DNA from: Bradyrhizobium sp. CCGUVB1N3
Lineage (GTDB): Bacteria > Pseudomonadota > Alphaproteobacteria > Rhizobiales > Xanthobacteraceae
Assembly: GCF_024199925.1 (NCBI RefSeq)
Contig: NZ_JANADR010000001.1
Coordinates: 6,265,501-6,329,500, forward strand
Length of the DNA stretch: 64,000 nucleotides
Direction: 5' to 3'
Each line of letters starts with the position of its first letter. Position 1 is the stretch's first letter. The notes under the pieces are model-generated. The model did no database searches. It saw only the letters and a program-made list of their open reading frames with translations, and was not told where the DNA came from. The translations under genes were made by a program, and so were the position numbers. This document shows, piece by piece, positions 11,926 to 21,942 of the stretch.

Positions 11926-12572
11926 GGCTTCCATCTCAAAAAGTTCGAGATCAAAGCGAGGCCGAAGCGCTGGCTCTTCTCGGGGTGAAACTGGGTGCCG
12001 ATGGCGGTGTCCTTGGCCACGATCGCCGTGACCGGCCCGCCATAGTCGGCGCGCGCAAGCACGTCCGCTTCGTTGGCGGCATTGAGGTGGTAGGAGTGCA
12101 CGAAATAGGCGTGCTGGCCCTTCGGCCCCAGCGGCAGCTTTTCCAGCACCGGATGCTCGCGCAGGACGTCGAGCGTGTTCCAGCCCATGTGCGGGATCTT
12201 CAGGTTTTCATCGCGCGGCGTGATCTTTTCGACGTCGCCGGCAATCCAGTTCAGGCCTTCGGTGACGACATGCTCCTTGCCGCGGCTCGCGAACAGCTGC
12301 ATGCCGACGCAGATGCCGAACATCGGCCGCGCCTTCACGCGCACCGCTTCGGTGATCGCCTCGACCATGCCGTTGACGGCATCTAACCCGCGACGGCAAT
12401 CGGCGAAGGCGCCGACACCGGGCAGCACGAGACGATCGGCGCCGTAGGCCTGATCCGGATCGCTCGTCACGAAGACCTTCTGCCCGTCCTCCAGGCTGCG
12501 CGCGGCGCGCTCGAAGGCTTTTGCGGCGGAATGCAGATTGCCCGAACCGTAATCGATGATGGCGACGCTCAT
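11922..12572 (-). CDS. hisH: Imidazole glycerol phosphate synthase glutaminase subunit HisH
   Basis: 216-residue class I glutamine amidotransferase supplying ammonia to HisF. Start chosen at [12 protein letters not shown]. The nucleophile Cys is in [11 protein letters not shown], and the His/Glu pair is in TQFHPEKSQ near the C-terminus. Its ATG overlaps the stop of the upstream DUF2628 gene by 4 bp and its stop overlaps the hisA start, so translation is probably coupled on both sides. Confidence 0.96.
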   Translation of the reverse strand: MSVAIIDYGSGNLHSAAKAFERAARSLEDGQKVFVTSDPDQAYGADRLVLPGVGAFADCRRGLDAVNGMVEAITEAVRVKARPMFGICVGMQLFASRGKEHVVTEGLNWIAGDVEKITPRDENLKIPHMGWNTLDVLREHPVLEKLPLGPKGQHAYFVHSYHLNAANEADVLARADYGGPVTAIVAKDTAIGTQFHPEKSQRFGLALISNFLRWKP

Positions 12573-13099
12573 CGTGACCCTCCCGGTTCTGGAAACAATC
12601 CAATGATGCCACCGGACGGAAGCGGCGGCGGGTTCGAGAACGGCTGACCCGGGACGGAGCGGGTCGGGGGCGGACCGCCACGATCGACGGCCCATTGATC
12701 ATTGACGATGCCGCGCTGCTTCTGGCTCCAGCGCTCGAAGAAGCGGCGCTCGGCGGTGTCGCGATCGTCGCCGATGACGACGTCGAGCTGACGCCAATTG
12801 CCGCGCGACAGCGTCCAGCGGCGCAGGCTCGACGCCTCGAGGCCCATCAGGAGGGCGAGGACAATATCGGCAAAGAAGATCGAGGAGCGGCCGACGCCAA
12901 CGCTCGAAAGCCCAGCCTGGAACGCGGCGAAGAGGATCACCCAGCCGAGCAGCGCCAGCCACAGCCGGTGCCACAACAGCCAGAATGGGCCGTAGATCAT
13001 CGCCCAGACATGAAAGCCGTCGCGCACGAAGACGAAGTTGTCCATCGCGCGCAGGTCCGCGCCGCTGGGGCCGGGAGCATGAACTGTGTAGGCAGGCAT
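12569..13099 (-). CDS. DUF2628 family membrane protein in his operon
   Basis: 176-residue DUF2628-type protein of unknown function. It opens with [13 protein letters not shown], then [20 protein letters not shown], the family signature. Two or three hydrophobic segments span residues ~28-95. The C-terminus is proline- and glycine-rich and unlikely to be folded. It lies inside the his operon, between hisB and hisH, and overlaps hisH by 4 bp. Its co-transcription with histidine genes is clear from layout but its role is not known. Confidence 0.85.
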   Translation of the reverse strand: MPAYTVHAPGPSGADLRAMDNFVFVRDGFHVWAMIYGPFWLLWHRLWLALLGWVILFAAFQAGLSSVGVGRSSIFFADIVLALLMGLEASSLRRWTLSRGNWRQLDVVIGDDRDTAERRFFERWSQKQRGIVNDQWAVDRGGPPPTRSVPGQPFSNPPPLPSGGIIGLFPEPGGSR

Positions 13100-13167
13100 G
13101 TCGGATGCCCCGTTCTCAGAAGATATTTGATACCGCCGGCGGCGCTCATCGCCGCAAGACGGAGATG

Positions 13168-13761
13168 TCAGCCGCCGAGCGAACCCTTGGTGGAGGGCAC
13201 TTCGCCCGCCGCCCGCGGATCGATCGCCACGGCGGTGCGCAGCGCCCGCGCCAGACCCTTGAAGCAGGATTCGGCGATATGGTGGCTGTTCTCGCCATAT
13301 AGGGTCTCGACGTGGAGAGTCACGCCGGCGTTCATGGCGAAGGCGTTGAACCACTCGCGCACGAGCTCGGTGTCGAACTCGCCGATCTTGTCGCGGGGAA
13401 AGTCGGCCTTGAACACCAGGACCGGACGGCCCGAGATGTCGATGACGACCCGCGACAGCGTCTCGTCCATGGGCATGTGGACGCTGGCATAGCGGGTGAT
13501 GCCCGCCATGTTGCCGAGCGCCTGCTTGACGGCCTGGCCGAGCGCGATGCCGGTGTCTTCGGTCGTATGGTGATAATCAATGTGCAGGTCGCCCACCGCC
13601 TTGACCGTGAGGTCGATGCGGGAATGGCGGGCGAGGAGATCGAGCATATGGTCGAAAAAGCCGATTCCGGTCGCAATATTGGACACGCCGGATCCATCGA
13701 GGTTCACGGATACCTCGATGTCGGTTTCCTTGGTCTTGCGCTTGATCGTCGCGGTGCGCAT
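13168..13761 (-). CDS. hisB: Imidazoleglycerol-phosphate dehydratase HisB
   Basis: 197-residue monofunctional HisB. The start [20 protein letters not shown] is typical. The metal-binding signatures [12 protein letters not shown] and the second ENSHHIAES motif are intact. It is the first gene of the his operon, divergent from hslV across a 254-bp gap that holds a palindromic repeat and presumably both promoters. Confidence 0.96.
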   Translation of the reverse strand: MRTATIKRKTKETDIEVSVNLDGSGVSNIATGIGFFDHMLDLLARHSRIDLTVKAVGDLHIDYHHTTEDTGIALGQAVKQALGNMAGITRYASVHMPMDETLSRVVIDISGRPVLVFKADFPRDKIGEFDTELVREWFNAFAMNAGVTLHVETLYGENSHHIAESCFKGLARALRTAVAIDPRAAGEVPSTKGSLGG

Positions 13762-13788
13762 TGAAGCGAGCTTTCACTCATAATGTGA

Positions 13789-13833
13789 GCATGATCTCCT
13801 CGGAAAACCGGTGCCCACTTTTCCGGATCATGC
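13789..13833. repeat. Palindromic repeat family F (GCATGATC...GATCATGC type)
   Basis: A single 45-bp element with arms GCATGATC and GATCATGC and a core of the form GGAAAACCGG / CCACTTTTCC. Elements of this type are common intergenic repeats in Rhizobiales. It sits between divergent hisB and hslV. Confidence 0.75.
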
Positions 13834-14015
13834 TGGTTAGGGCCGAAAACGGCGGTCTTTTAACAGCCAAATGACGCCTTCGCTACTGCGGGATGCTCCC
13901 AGCAGGGCTCTACTTCGGCCTATGGTGAGCGAATTTAGGGCCGGAGCGGCCTGTTGTACGCCTGTTGTGCCCTTGGGCCGGACCGCCTAAATCAGGCCGG
14001 ACAACGAGGTAGTTC

Positions 14016-14576
14016 ATGCAGGATTCCCAGAACAGCTCGCCGGTCTGGCACGGCACTACGATCGTAACCGTCCGCAAGGGCGGCCGGGTGGTGGTCGGCG
14101 GCGACGGCCAGGTCTCGATCGGCCAGACCGTGATCAAGTCCAACGCCAAAAAGGTCCGCAAGCTCGGCAAGGGCGACGTGATCGGCGGCTTTGCGGGTGC
14201 GACCGCCGACGCCTTCACGCTCTTTGAGCGGTTGGAATCCAAGCTCGAGCAGTATCCGGGGCAGCTGACCCGGGCCGCGGTCGAGCTCGCCAAGGACTGG
14301 CGCACCGACCGGTACCTGCGGCGGCTGGAAGCCATGATGATCGTGGCCGACAAGGACGTCTCCCTGGTCCTGACCGGGACCGGCGACGTGCTGGAGCCAG
14401 AGGCCGGCGTCATGGCGATCGGCTCGGGCGGCAACTACGCGCTGGCCGCGGCCCGCGCCCTGCTCGACACCGACAAGGACGCCGAGACCATCGTCCGCCG
14501 CTCGCTCGACATCGCCGCCGACATCTGCGTCTACACCAACCGCAACGTGACGATCGAAAGCCTGTCGAGCGGCTAG
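14016..14576 (+). CDS. hslV: ATP-dependent protease subunit HslV
   Basis: 186-residue HslV (ClpQ), the threonine-protease core of the HslUV complex. The catalytic N-terminal Thr after processing is in [13 protein letters not shown]. The C-terminus [13 protein letters not shown] is characteristic. It is followed after 5 bp by a DUF2585 gene and then by hslU, so the two protease subunits are in one transcript but not adjacent. Confidence 0.97.
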   Translation: MQDSQNSSPVWHGTTIVTVRKGGRVVVGGDGQVSIGQTVIKSNAKKVRKLGKGDVIGGFAGATADAFTLFERLESKLEQYPGQLTRAAVELAKDWRTDRYLRRLEAMMIVADKDVSLVLTGTGDVLEPEAGVMAIGSGGNYALAAARALLDTDKDAETIVRRSLDIAADICVYTNRNVTIESLSSG

Positions 14577-14581
14577 CCAGA

Positions 14582-15217
14582 ATGACGCTGGCCCGCAGCA
14601 CGAGCACAACCACACCCACCCTGTTGCCGGTGCACTGGGTCGCAATCGCATTGCTGCTGCTGGCGCTGCAAGCCTCGATCCTGTTTGCGATGGGCCGGGT
14701 GCCGATCTGCACCTGCGGCTATGTCAAGCTCTGGCACGGCGTGGTGAACAGCTCGGAGAATTCCCAGCACATCGCCGACTGGTACAGCTTCTCCCACATC
14801 CTCCATGGCTTCCTGTTCTACGGATTGACCTGGCTGCTGTTCGCGCGCCTGCCGTTCCTGCCACTCAGCTTTCCGAGTTTGTCCTGGCCGGCGCGGCTGA
14901 TCGTCGCCATGCTGATCGAAGGCACCTGGGAGATCGTCGAGAACTCGCCCTTCATCATCGAGCGCTATCGCGCCGGCACGATCTCGCTGGATTATTACGG
15001 CGACAGCATCGTCAATTCGGTCTCCGACACGCTGTTCATGGTGCTCGGCTTCCTCGCGGCGCGCACTCTGCCGGTCAAGATCATCGTCCTGCTCGGGCTC
15101 GTCTTCGAGATCATGATGGCGCTCCATATTCGCGACAATCTGACGCTGAATATTCTGATGCTGGTCCATCCGATCGAGGCCGTGAAACAATGGCAATCCG
15201 GTCCGCCGATCATCTGA
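14582..15217 (+). CDS. DUF2585 (UPF0314) membrane protein
   Basis: 211-residue integral membrane protein of the DUF2585/UPF0314 family, function unknown. About five hydrophobic segments are visible (near residues 17-38, 75-95, 100-120, 155-172, 173-190). Conserved polar motifs include [12 protein letters not shown] and [14 protein letters not shown], rich in Cys, His and Trp. It lies between hslV and hslU, 5 bp after hslV and 53 bp before hslU. Confidence 0.85.
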   Translation: MTLARSTSTTTPTLLPVHWVAIALLLLALQASILFAMGRVPICTCGYVKLWHGVVNSSENSQHIADWYSFSHILHGFLFYGLTWLLFARLPFLPLSFPSLSWPARLIVAMLIEGTWEIVENSPFIIERYRAGTISLDYYGDSIVNSVSDTLFMVLGFLAARTLPVKIIVLLGLVFEIMMALHIRDNLTLNILMLVHPIEAVKQWQSGPPII

Positions 15218-15270
15218 CCCCTGCAAATTGCGGCTTGTCCCGGCCGGTTTCTGACCCTAGCTAAGGTCCC

Positions 15271-16575
15271 ATGACAGACTTCTCCCCCCGCGAAATCGTT
15301 TCCGAACTCGACCGTTTCATCGTTGGCCAGTCCGAGGCCAAGCGCGCCGTCTCGATCGCGCTCCGGAACCGATGGCGACGCCAGCAGCTCACCGGCAATC
15401 TTCGCGAGGAGGTGCTGCCGAAGAACATCCTGATGATCGGCCCGACCGGCGTCGGCAAGACCGAGATCGCGCGGCGGCTGGCCAAGCTCGCCAACGCGCC
15501 GTTCCTCAAGGTTGAGGCCACAAAATTCACCGAGGTCGGCTATGTCGGCCGCGACGTCGAGCAGATCGTGCGCGATCTCGTCGAGGTCGCCATCGCCCAG
15601 GTGCGCGAGAAGAAGCGCAAGGATGTGCAGGCCCGCGCCCAGCTCGCCGCCGAGGAGCGCGTGCTGGATGCCCTCGTCGGGGCCAATGCCAGCTCGGCGA
15701 CGCGGGAATCCTTCCGCAAGAAGCTGCGCGCCGGCGAGCTCAACGACAAGGAAATCGAGATCGAGACGCAGTCCGCCGGCGGCGGCCTTCCGATGTTCGA
15801 GATCCCGGGCATGCCGGGCTCGCAGATGGGCGCGATCTCGATCGGCGACATCTTTGGCAAGTTGGGCGGCCGCACCAAGACGCGGCGGCTGACGGTCGAG
15901 GGCTCGCACGAGATCCTCGTCAACGAGGAATCTGACAAGCTCCTGGACACCGACCAGCTTACGCTGGAGGCGATCGGCGCGGTCGAGAACAACGGCATCG
16001 TGTTCCTGGACGAGATCGACAAGATCTGCGCGCGCGACGGCCGCGTCGGCGGCGACGTCTCGCGCGAGGGCGTGCAGCGCGACCTGCTGCCGCTGATCGA
16101 GGGCACCACCGTCTCGACCAAGCACGGCACGGTGAAGACCGACCACATCCTGTTCATTGCCTCCGGCGCCTTCCACGTCGCAAAACCCTCGGACCTGCTG
16201 CCGGAATTGCAGGGCCGCCTGCCGATCCGCGTCGAATTGCAGGCGCTGACCCGCGACGACATGCGGCGCATCCTCACCGAGCCGGAGGCCTCGCTGATCA
16301 AGCAATACGTCGCGCTGCTTCAGACCGAAGGCGTGACGCTCGACATCACCGACGGCGCCATCGACGCGCTCGCCGACATCGCGGTCGCCGTCAATTCGAC
16401 GGTCGAGAACATCGGCGCGCGGCGGCTTCAGACGGTGATGGAGCGGGTGCTGGACGAGATCTCCTTCACCGCGCCCGACCGCAACGGCGAGACCATCCAG
16501 ATCAATGCCGACTACGTGCAGAAGCACATCGGCGACCTCGCCAAGAACGCCGATCTGAGCCGGTTCATTTTGTAA
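15271..16575 (+). CDS. hslU: HslUV protease ATPase subunit HslU
   Basis: 434-residue AAA+ unfoldase that feeds HslV. Walker A is GPTGVGKTE; Walker B is FLDEIDKI. The I-domain insertion occupies roughly residues 110-230 and the C-terminus ends in LSRFIL, the tail that inserts into HslV. Full length. Confidence 0.97.
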   Translation: MTDFSPREIVSELDRFIVGQSEAKRAVSIALRNRWRRQQLTGNLREEVLPKNILMIGPTGVGKTEIARRLAKLANAPFLKVEATKFTEVGYVGRDVEQIVRDLVEVAIAQVREKKRKDVQARAQLAAEERVLDALVGANASSATRESFRKKLRAGELNDKEIEIETQSAGGGLPMFEIPGMPGSQMGAISIGDIFGKLGGRTKTRRLTVEGSHEILVNEESDKLLDTDQLTLEAIGAVENNGIVFLDEIDKICARDGRVGGDVSREGVQRDLLPLIEGTTVSTKHGTVKTDHILFIASGAFHVAKPSDLLPELQGRLPIRVELQALTRDDMRRILTEPEASLIKQYVALLQTEGVTLDITDGAIDALADIAVAVNSTVENIGARRLQTVMERVLDEISFTAPDRNGETIQINADYVQKHIGDLAKNADLSRFIL

Positions 16576-16600
16576 TTCGGTGAAGCTCCGTTATTTATCA

Positions 16601-16745
16601 GTCGTCGTCCCGGCGAAGGCCGGGACCCATAACCACAGGGAGCAGTTGCGGCGCGAGATGCGGGTTACCAATCTTCGCCAAACTAGATCCTGTGGTTATG
16701 GGTCCAGGATCTGCGCTCACTACGTGAGCTTGTCCGGGACGACGG
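16601..16745. repeat. Dispersed palindromic repeat family E, copy 1
   Basis: Arms GTCCCGGCGAAGGCCGGGAC and TCCGGGACGAC, with inner CCCATAACCACAGG and CCTGTGGTTATGGG. Related copies are at 43241-43362 and 61235-61380. It lies just after hslU and before the membrane protein gene at 16777. Confidence 0.87.
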
Positions 16746-16776
16746 CTGAGATAACCCGCGCCAATTCCGGTGCGGC

Positions 16777-17901
16777 GTGATCGCGCGCATCCAGCAAAAC
16801 CCCTGGCGGCTGCTGCTCGCGATCAACACCGCCGTGATCGCCGGCGTCTTCATCCACAAAATCCTGCTGCCGCCTTACGTCCCCTACATCCACCTGCTCG
16901 TCGACTATCATTTCGGTTTCATCAAGCGCGCGCTGATCGGCGCCGTCGTTGCGCTGTTCACGACCAAGGTGCCGGTGTGGCTGGTGTTCGCGCTTGGCGG
17001 AGTGACGTGGCTGGCGACGCTTGCACTGTTCGTTCAGCTTTTCCGCAGGGTCTTCGGTCTCAACGACAAAACCCTGCCGCTGTTCGTGTTCATCGCGGGC
17101 TCGCCGTTCTTCCTGAAGAATTTCATGCACACGCTCGGCCATTTCGACATCTATGGCTGCGTACTCGCGATCGTGCTGCTGCTGATCCCGGCGCGCTCGA
17201 TCCTCTATGTTGCGCTGGCCGCGCTTTTCGCGATCGTGCTGATCCTGATCCACCACATCCATCTCTTGATGTATGTGCCGACGATCATCATGATCGTCGT
17301 CGTCAGGCATTATCTCGGGCACGGCATCACTCGCGCGAACGTCGCGTTCGGGCTCGCGGCGCTGCTCTGTGTCATTGTGCTGTTCTTCGCCGCGCAGTTC
17401 CTGGGAACGATGCCGGTACCGGAGACCGATTTCGTCGCGTACCTCAAGGGCCGGATGGCTGATCCGGCGCGCACCGATCTCCTGCAATTCAGCTACATCT
17501 GGTACCAGCCCTTGGCGAAGGAGCTTGCGGATACCTGGGGCCGCATGCCCCACAACATTCTCGGCGTGCCCGTCTTTGCGCTGCTGATCTGGCTGCACAT
17601 GCCGCTGTGGCGCTATTTCGCGCGCCTGATCCGCGCGCTCGCCGATGAGACGCACCGGCGTCTCGTCATCGCAGGCATCGTTGGTGTCAGCCTCGCCTAT
17701 GTCGTGATGTTCGCGATGGTGTTCGACTATTCGCGCTGGATCTCGAACTGGGCGGTCTGCATGTTCCTGATCCTGCACGCCGTGAAGATGCTGCCGGCCA
17801 AGCAGGAAACAACGCCGATCCCAACGGAGGATCGCAAGACGAATGTCTTTGGCTTGATCGTCACGCTGATCCCGCGCGTCGGAATCGTGCGGCCGTTTTA
17901 A
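16777..17901 (+). CDS. Polytopic membrane protein of unknown function
   Basis: 374 residues with roughly eight to ten hydrophobic segments and short polar loops. I do not recognise the family. Visible features are an early YHFGFIKRALIG motif and HTLGHFDIYG followed by a hydrophobic run, somewhat like polymerase/EpsG-type membrane proteins, but this is not secure. The start is a GTG at 16777; no strong ribosome site is visible. It is isolated between repeats E and C. Confidence 0.7.
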   Translation: MIARIQQNPWRLLLAINTAVIAGVFIHKILLPPYVPYIHLLVDYHFGFIKRALIGAVVALFTTKVPVWLVFALGGVTWLATLALFVQLFRRVFGLNDKTLPLFVFIAGSPFFLKNFMHTLGHFDIYGCVLAIVLLLIPARSILYVALAALFAIVLILIHHIHLLMYVPTIIMIVVVRHYLGHGITRANVAFGLAALLCVIVLFFAAQFLGTMPVPETDFVAYLKGRMADPARTDLLQFSYIWYQPLAKELADTWGRMPHNILGVPVFALLIWLHMPLWRYFARLIRALADETHRRLVIAGIVGVSLAYVVMFAMVFDYSRWISNWAVCMFLILHAVKMLPAKQETTPIPTEDRKTNVFGLIVTLIPRVGIVRPF

Positions 17902-17936
17902 ATGACGGATACGTTTGCTCGCGACCGCGATGGAGG

Positions 17937-18061
17937 TGCGCTCCCTCTCCCGCTTGCGGGAGAGGGTTGGGGAGAGGGTGTCTCCGCGATGGGACACTCC
18001 CGATGCGGAGAGAGCCCTCACCCGCGCCTTCGGCGCGACCTCTCCCGCAAGCGGGAGAGGT
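17937..18061. repeat. Dispersed palindromic repeat family C, copy 1
   Basis: Arms CCTCTCCCGCTTGCGGGAGA and CCTCTCCCGCAAGCGGGAGA flank a central region with GGAGAGGGTGTCTCCGCG and GCCCTCACCCGCG. Related copies are at 30908-31037 and 33152-33278, with a short core at 21887-21911. It separates two convergent genes. Confidence 0.88.
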
Positions 18062-18091
18062 CGCAGCGAGTCAGCGGCTAAATCGAGTTCC

Positions 18092-18682
18092 CTAATATCT
18101 CGCGCGCCTGATCCGCACATAAAGCGCGCCCTCGCCACCATGGCCGATGCTGGCTTCCTCGAAACCGACGACGAAGGCGCGGAATTCCGGCAGGCTCAGC
18201 CACTCCGGCACCTGGCGGCGGAGCACACCGCTTTCGCCGCCGGTCCTTCCCTTGCCGGTAATGACGAGCACGAAGGTCAGGCCGTCGTGATGGGCACGCT
18301 GGAGGAAGCCTGAGAGCGCGCGGTGGGCGCGCATCTGGGTCATGCCGTGCAGATCAAGCCGCGCGTCGATCTCGCTGCGGCCACGCGACAGCTTTGTGCG
18401 CTCGCGCTTGCCGAGCGGCGCCAAAGGCGGGACGGCGGGCTTCATCACGCGAGGCGCCGGCGTGGGGACAATCGGCCTCGCGGGCGTTGGATGCCTTGCG
18501 GCAGGCGCAGCCGGCAAGACTTCGGAGCGCGCCGCCGCCTCCGCCTTCGTCACGCGACGTTTTCGGAGCGGCTTGACCTGCTTCGCAACCGTCTCCCACA
18601 GCGCGCGCTCGTCTTCGCTGAGCGCACGGCGGCGAGGCGAGGGTGGCGGGTCCAGGACAGGCGGACGGGACGATCGCTTCAT
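18092..18682 (-). CDS. Smr-domain protein
   Basis: 196-residue protein with a basic, proline-rich N-terminal half and a C-terminal Smr domain (~105-190). The LDLHGM motif (110-114) and the GKGRTGG loop are the Smr hallmarks; these domains are often nucleases acting on nucleic acids. It overlaps the mltA stop by 4 bp (ATGA), so the genes are coupled. Specific substrate unknown. Confidence 0.88.
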   Translation of the reverse strand: MKRSSRPPVLDPPPSPRRRALSEDERALWETVAKQVKPLRKRRVTKAEAAARSEVLPAAPAARHPTPARPIVPTPAPRVMKPAVPPLAPLGKRERTKLSRGRSEIDARLDLHGMTQMRAHRALSGFLQRAHHDGLTFVLVITGKGRTGGESGVLRRQVPEWLSLPEFRAFVVGFEEASIGHGGEGALYVRIRRARY

Positions 18683-20286
18683 TGCGGGCTGGTACGACGG
18701 CGCACGTGCTTGCGCTGCTCGCGAACGGGTTTGATGGCGGGGCGCGGCTCGGGCAGCGGGACGGGACTGACGACCGCAAGGGCCGCGTCCCTGGCTTGTG
18801 ACACTGTTGAGGCCGCAGCGCCAGACTTTGCAGCATCGGAAGGTTTGGCGGCGTCGGAAGCTTTGGCTGCCTGCGCCACGCCGGCCTTTTGCTCGGGCAC
18901 CGGCGCTGTTTGCGGAAACAGCTTTGCGATCTTCGCCGATGGCCGCGGATCGGGCAGGGGCAGTCTCGAACCACGCGCGACGGGATCGAGGCTTTTGGGC
19001 ACCAGCATCACGAAATGCATGTTGTGGCGCAGCCGACCCGAGACGCGGCCGGCCTCCTGGCCGGCGCCGAAATAGAGATCGGCCCGCGCGGGGCCGATGA
19101 TGGCCGATCCCGTGTCCTGCGCGATCATCAGGCGATGGAACGGCGTCTTCGATTTCTCGGAGTCGATCGGCAGCTCGCCCTCGATGAAGAACGGCGTGCC
19201 ATAGACATGCAGCGATTTGTCGACCGCAATCGAGCGGCCCGCCGTCAGCGGAATACCCTGCGCACCGACCGCCTCGTCCTTGTCGGACAGGTTGACCTGG
19301 CGGAAGAAGATGTAGGAGCGGTTCTGGCGGCGGAGCTCCTTGGCGCCGTCGGGGTTTTGCGCCATCCACTCCCTGATCTTCTGCATCGACATCTCCTCTT
19401 TCGGGATGATGCCGCGCTCGATCAGGATGCGTCCGACCGCCGTATAGGGATAGCCGTTATAGGCGTCGTAGTTGATTCGGATCGTCGAGCCGTCGTCGAA
19501 TTTGATCCGCGCCGAACCCTGGATCTGCGCGAACAGCAGGTCCGTCGGATCCTTGAGCCAGCCGAGCTCGAGGCCGCGGCCCGCGATCGCGCCATCCTCG
19601 ATCTCGCCGCGATCGTAATAGGGCACCAGCTTGCGGCGACCGATCTTGCGGTACACCGGGCCCTTGTTGGGCAGGCTCAGCGCATCCTGCTTGAAGCCGC
19701 GCACGAACAGGTTAGAGGGGCGGCGATAGACCGGGACATTGTAGACGTCGGTCTGGACGTGCGAGCCGTCGAGCACCGGCTCGTAATAGCCGGTCACGAA
19801 ACCATCGGCCTCGCCGAGCCGCGAGATGCGCAGCGGCGAAAAATGCTCTTCGAAAAACGCCCTCGCTTTGCTCTCGTCGGAGAGCTCGAGCGATTTGGCG
19901 ATCCGGCACGGCTCGCTGAGCGAACCGCCAATGGCCTTGGGCTCGACGATCTTGGGCTCGACGACCGGCGGCGGCTGCGCGGCGATCGATTTGCAGCTCG
20001 CGCGAAACGCCTTGTAGGCCGCAAGATGATCGTCATCGCTCCAGCCGGCCACCTCGGACCAGGCGAGCGGCAGATATTGCGCGCCGGGAATCTCGAACGG
20101 CAAGGCGAGCTGAGGGTAGGGCAAGGCCCGCGGCGGCGGGGCGGCGATCTCGGGAGCAATGCGGCTGTAGTGATGACGGCGTGCCGCTTCGGCGCCGATC
20201 GAAAACGACGACAGCGCGACGGCACCTGCGCACAGCGCCGTCGCGCAATTTGTCAGGGCTGCCCTAATGCGCGCTTCCGGTGCCAA
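18679..20286 (-). CDS. mltA: Membrane-bound lytic murein transglycosylase A
   Basis: MltA-family peptidoglycan lytic transglycosylase. The core GYYEPVLDGS motif and the C-terminal 3D domain with AQDTGSAIIGPARADLYFG are intact, so catalytic Asp residues are present. The N-terminus is uncertain: no ATG fits, and a TTG at 20286 gives a good signal peptide ending near SIGAEA and a 23-bp overlap with the upstream tim44-like gene. The ~70-residue C-terminal tail is rich in Ala, Lys and Pro and low in complexity. Confidence 0.88.
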   Translation of the reverse strand: MAPEARIRAALTNCATALCAGAVALSSFSIGAEAARRHHYSRIAPEIAAPPPRALPYPQLALPFEIPGAQYLPLAWSEVAGWSDDDHLAAYKAFRASCKSIAAQPPPVVEPKIVEPKAIGGSLSEPCRIAKSLELSDESKARAFFEEHFSPLRISRLGEADGFVTGYYEPVLDGSHVQTDVYNVPVYRRPSNLFVRGFKQDALSLPNKGPVYRKIGRRKLVPYYDRGEIEDGAIAGRGLELGWLKDPTDLLFAQIQGSARIKFDDGSTIRINYDAYNGYPYTAVGRILIERGIIPKEEMSMQKIREWMAQNPDGAKELRRQNRSYIFFRQVNLSDKDEAVGAQGIPLTAGRSIAVDKSLHVYGTPFFIEGELPIDSEKSKTPFHRLMIAQDTGSAIIGPARADLYFGAGQEAGRVSGRLRHNMHFVMLVPKSLDPVARGSRLPLPDPRPSAKIAKLFPQTAPVPEQKAGVAQAAKASDAAKPSDAAKSGAAASTVSQARDAALAVVSPVPLPEPRPAIKPVREQRKHVRRRTSPQ

Positions 20287-20968
20287 CCAGCTTCCAGTTC
20301 GGATCGCGAGAGGTGGTGTCGCGGGCGAAGGTCCAGACGTCGGTGATGTCGGCGACCTTGTCGGCGTTCCCATCGACGATGTTGCCGGCCCTGTCGCGCG
20401 TCACCGAAATCATCTGCGAGACGAAGCGGACGGTGAGCTGCGCGGTGCGGTCGCGCATCTCGGCACCGACGAGCTCGGCCTTGTCGATCGAGACGAAGCG
20501 CGTCTCGGTCTTTTGCTCGTTCTTCTCGCGATCCTTGATCGCGGCGTCGAAGCTCTCGAACACTTCCGAGGACAGGAGGTCGCGCAGCGACCGGCGGTCG
20601 CCATTGGCAAAGGCGAGCACGATCATCTCATAGGCGCCGCGGGCGCCGGACAGGAAATGGCGCGGATCGAAGGACGCGTCCTTCTCGACGATCGCGTCCA
20701 GCCCCTGGCCCAGCGCTGTGCCGGGTTCAGTCAGGCCTTTCCAGCGGTCGGCGGGCTGCGTGACGTCGGCGGTCGGCGCCAGCGGAGCCTGGTCGATCAC
20801 CTTGCCCGGCATGGTCACGACGTTCTTGTCCTGGGCACCCTGCAGAGCATTGCGGGCGGTGCGGTCGAACGGGGGCCGCTCGTTGCCGGTTCGCTGCCCC
20901 AGCACGCTGCGCAGGCGCAGGAAAATGAAGACCGCCAGCGCTAGGAAGATGATGGTGTAGATGTCCAC
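20264..20968 (-). CDS. Tim44-domain protein (TimA-like)
   Basis: 234 residues with one N-terminal membrane anchor (DIYTIIFLALAVFIFLRLRS) and a C-terminal Tim44-like/NTF2-fold domain (~100-230). A GTG at 20968 gives the usual start of alphaproteobacterial members; an upstream in-frame ATG at 21040 would add 24 unrelated residues. These proteins are relatives of the mitochondrial import factor Tim44. Located next to secB and mltA, as in other alphaproteobacteria. Confidence 0.88.
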   Translation of the reverse strand: MDIYTIIFLALAVFIFLRLRSVLGQRTGNERPPFDRTARNALQGAQDKNVVTMPGKVIDQAPLAPTADVTQPADRWKGLTEPGTALGQGLDAIVEKDASFDPRHFLSGARGAYEMIVLAFANGDRRSLRDLLSSEVFESFDAAIKDREKNEQKTETRFVSIDKAELVGAEMRDRTAQLTVRFVSQMISVTRDRAGNIVDGNADKVADITDVWTFARDTTSRDPNWKLVGTGSAH

Positions 20969-21366
20969 GTCGTGTTCGCTCTCTGGTCTCAGCTCAGGGT
21001 CTTCGCCGGGGAAATCAGTCCGGCCAGTCAACCGTTCCATACAGGAACGGCAAGGCTACATCACCTTTTTAGGTCCGCTTCAGATCAAGCGATGTAGGCA
21101 CGAAATCTTGCCCGGCCAATGGCGCCTTTTGGCACAGCGCGAATTGTAGCGCGTTTTATCCTTAAGGGGAAATCGGATCCTGCCGGGAAATCGCGCATCT
21201 TCAATCGTTTAAGATGTGCTCCGCCCAGCGGGAGCGGGTAAGGGGCCACCCTTTTCGACGCTGCTGCGAGGTCGAATCCGGGGTCGTTCGTCCTTGTGGA
21301 ACGAGGCGGGCCTATGTTAGCCAACCGGCCGCGATATCAGGCCCATTCGGGTAAGGAGACATTTTC
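20969..21366. other. Divergent intergenic region, tim44-like / secB
   Basis: About 400 bp without a gene. It should hold the promoters of both flanking genes. I see a 7-bp inverted repeat (CCGTTCC at 21032-21038 and GGAACGG at 21044-21050) and a good ribosome site (AAGGAG) before secB. No convincing factor-binding site otherwise. Confidence 0.5.
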
Positions 21367-21849
21367 ATGACCAACGGAAACGGCACCCCCGAGGCAGGCC
21401 AGGCTCCGCAGCTCAACGTGCTGGCGCAATATACCAAGGATCTGTCGTTCGAGAATCCGAACGCCCCGGTCTCGCTGCAGCCGCAGAGCCAGCAGCCCCA
21501 GATCAACATCCAGATCAACGTCAACGCCAACAACCTCTCGGAACACGAATACGAGGTCGTGCTTTCGGTCGAGGGCAAGGCCGAAAACGCCGGCAAGGTG
21601 ATGTTCTCCTTCGAGCTCGCCTATGCCGGCGTGTTCCGCATCGTCAATGTGCCGCAGGAGAACCTGCATCCGCTGGTCATGATCGAATGCCCGCGGCTCC
21701 TGTTCCCGTTCGCCCGCGAGATCATTGCCACCGCCGTGCGTGACGGCGGGTTCCCGCCGCTGATGCTGGATCCGGTCGATTTCGTCGGCCTCTACCGGCA
21801 GAACATGGAGCGGCAGATGGCCGCACAGGGTCAGGTCAAGCCGAGCTAA
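21367..21849 (+). CDS. secB: Protein-export chaperone SecB
   Basis: 160-residue SecB, the tetrameric cytosolic chaperone that keeps preproteins unfolded for SecA. The [17 protein letters not shown] start region and the conserved [13 protein letters not shown] stretch are diagnostic. Preceded by AAGGAG. It lies in the origin-proximal cluster near dnaQ and coaE, though separated from dnaQ by a serine hydrolase gene. Confidence 0.97.
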   Translation: MTNGNGTPEAGQAPQLNVLAQYTKDLSFENPNAPVSLQPQSQQPQINIQINVNANNLSEHEYEVVLSVEGKAENAGKVMFSFELAYAGVFRIVNVPQENLHPLVMIECPRLLFPFAREIIATAVRDGGFPPLMLDPVDFVGLYRQNMERQMAAQGQVKPS

Positions 21850-21886
21850 GGCAGGCCTACTTAATTCGAGGTGAGTTGCCAGCGTT

Positions 21887-21911
21887 CACCTCTCCCCAGC
21901 GGGGAGAGGTG
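21887..21911. terminator. Stem-loop between convergent secB and serine hydrolase
   Basis: Perfect 11-bp stem CACCTCTCCCC / GGGGAGAGGTG with loop AGC. It matches the inner core of repeat family C. Its position after secB and before the end of the convergent hydrolase gene suggests a transcription stop for one or both; there is a short A-rich tail (CTAAAAC) but no long U-tract. Confidence 0.5.
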
Positions 21912-21942
21912 CTAAAACTGATCGTGCTCTAGCTAACCCACC

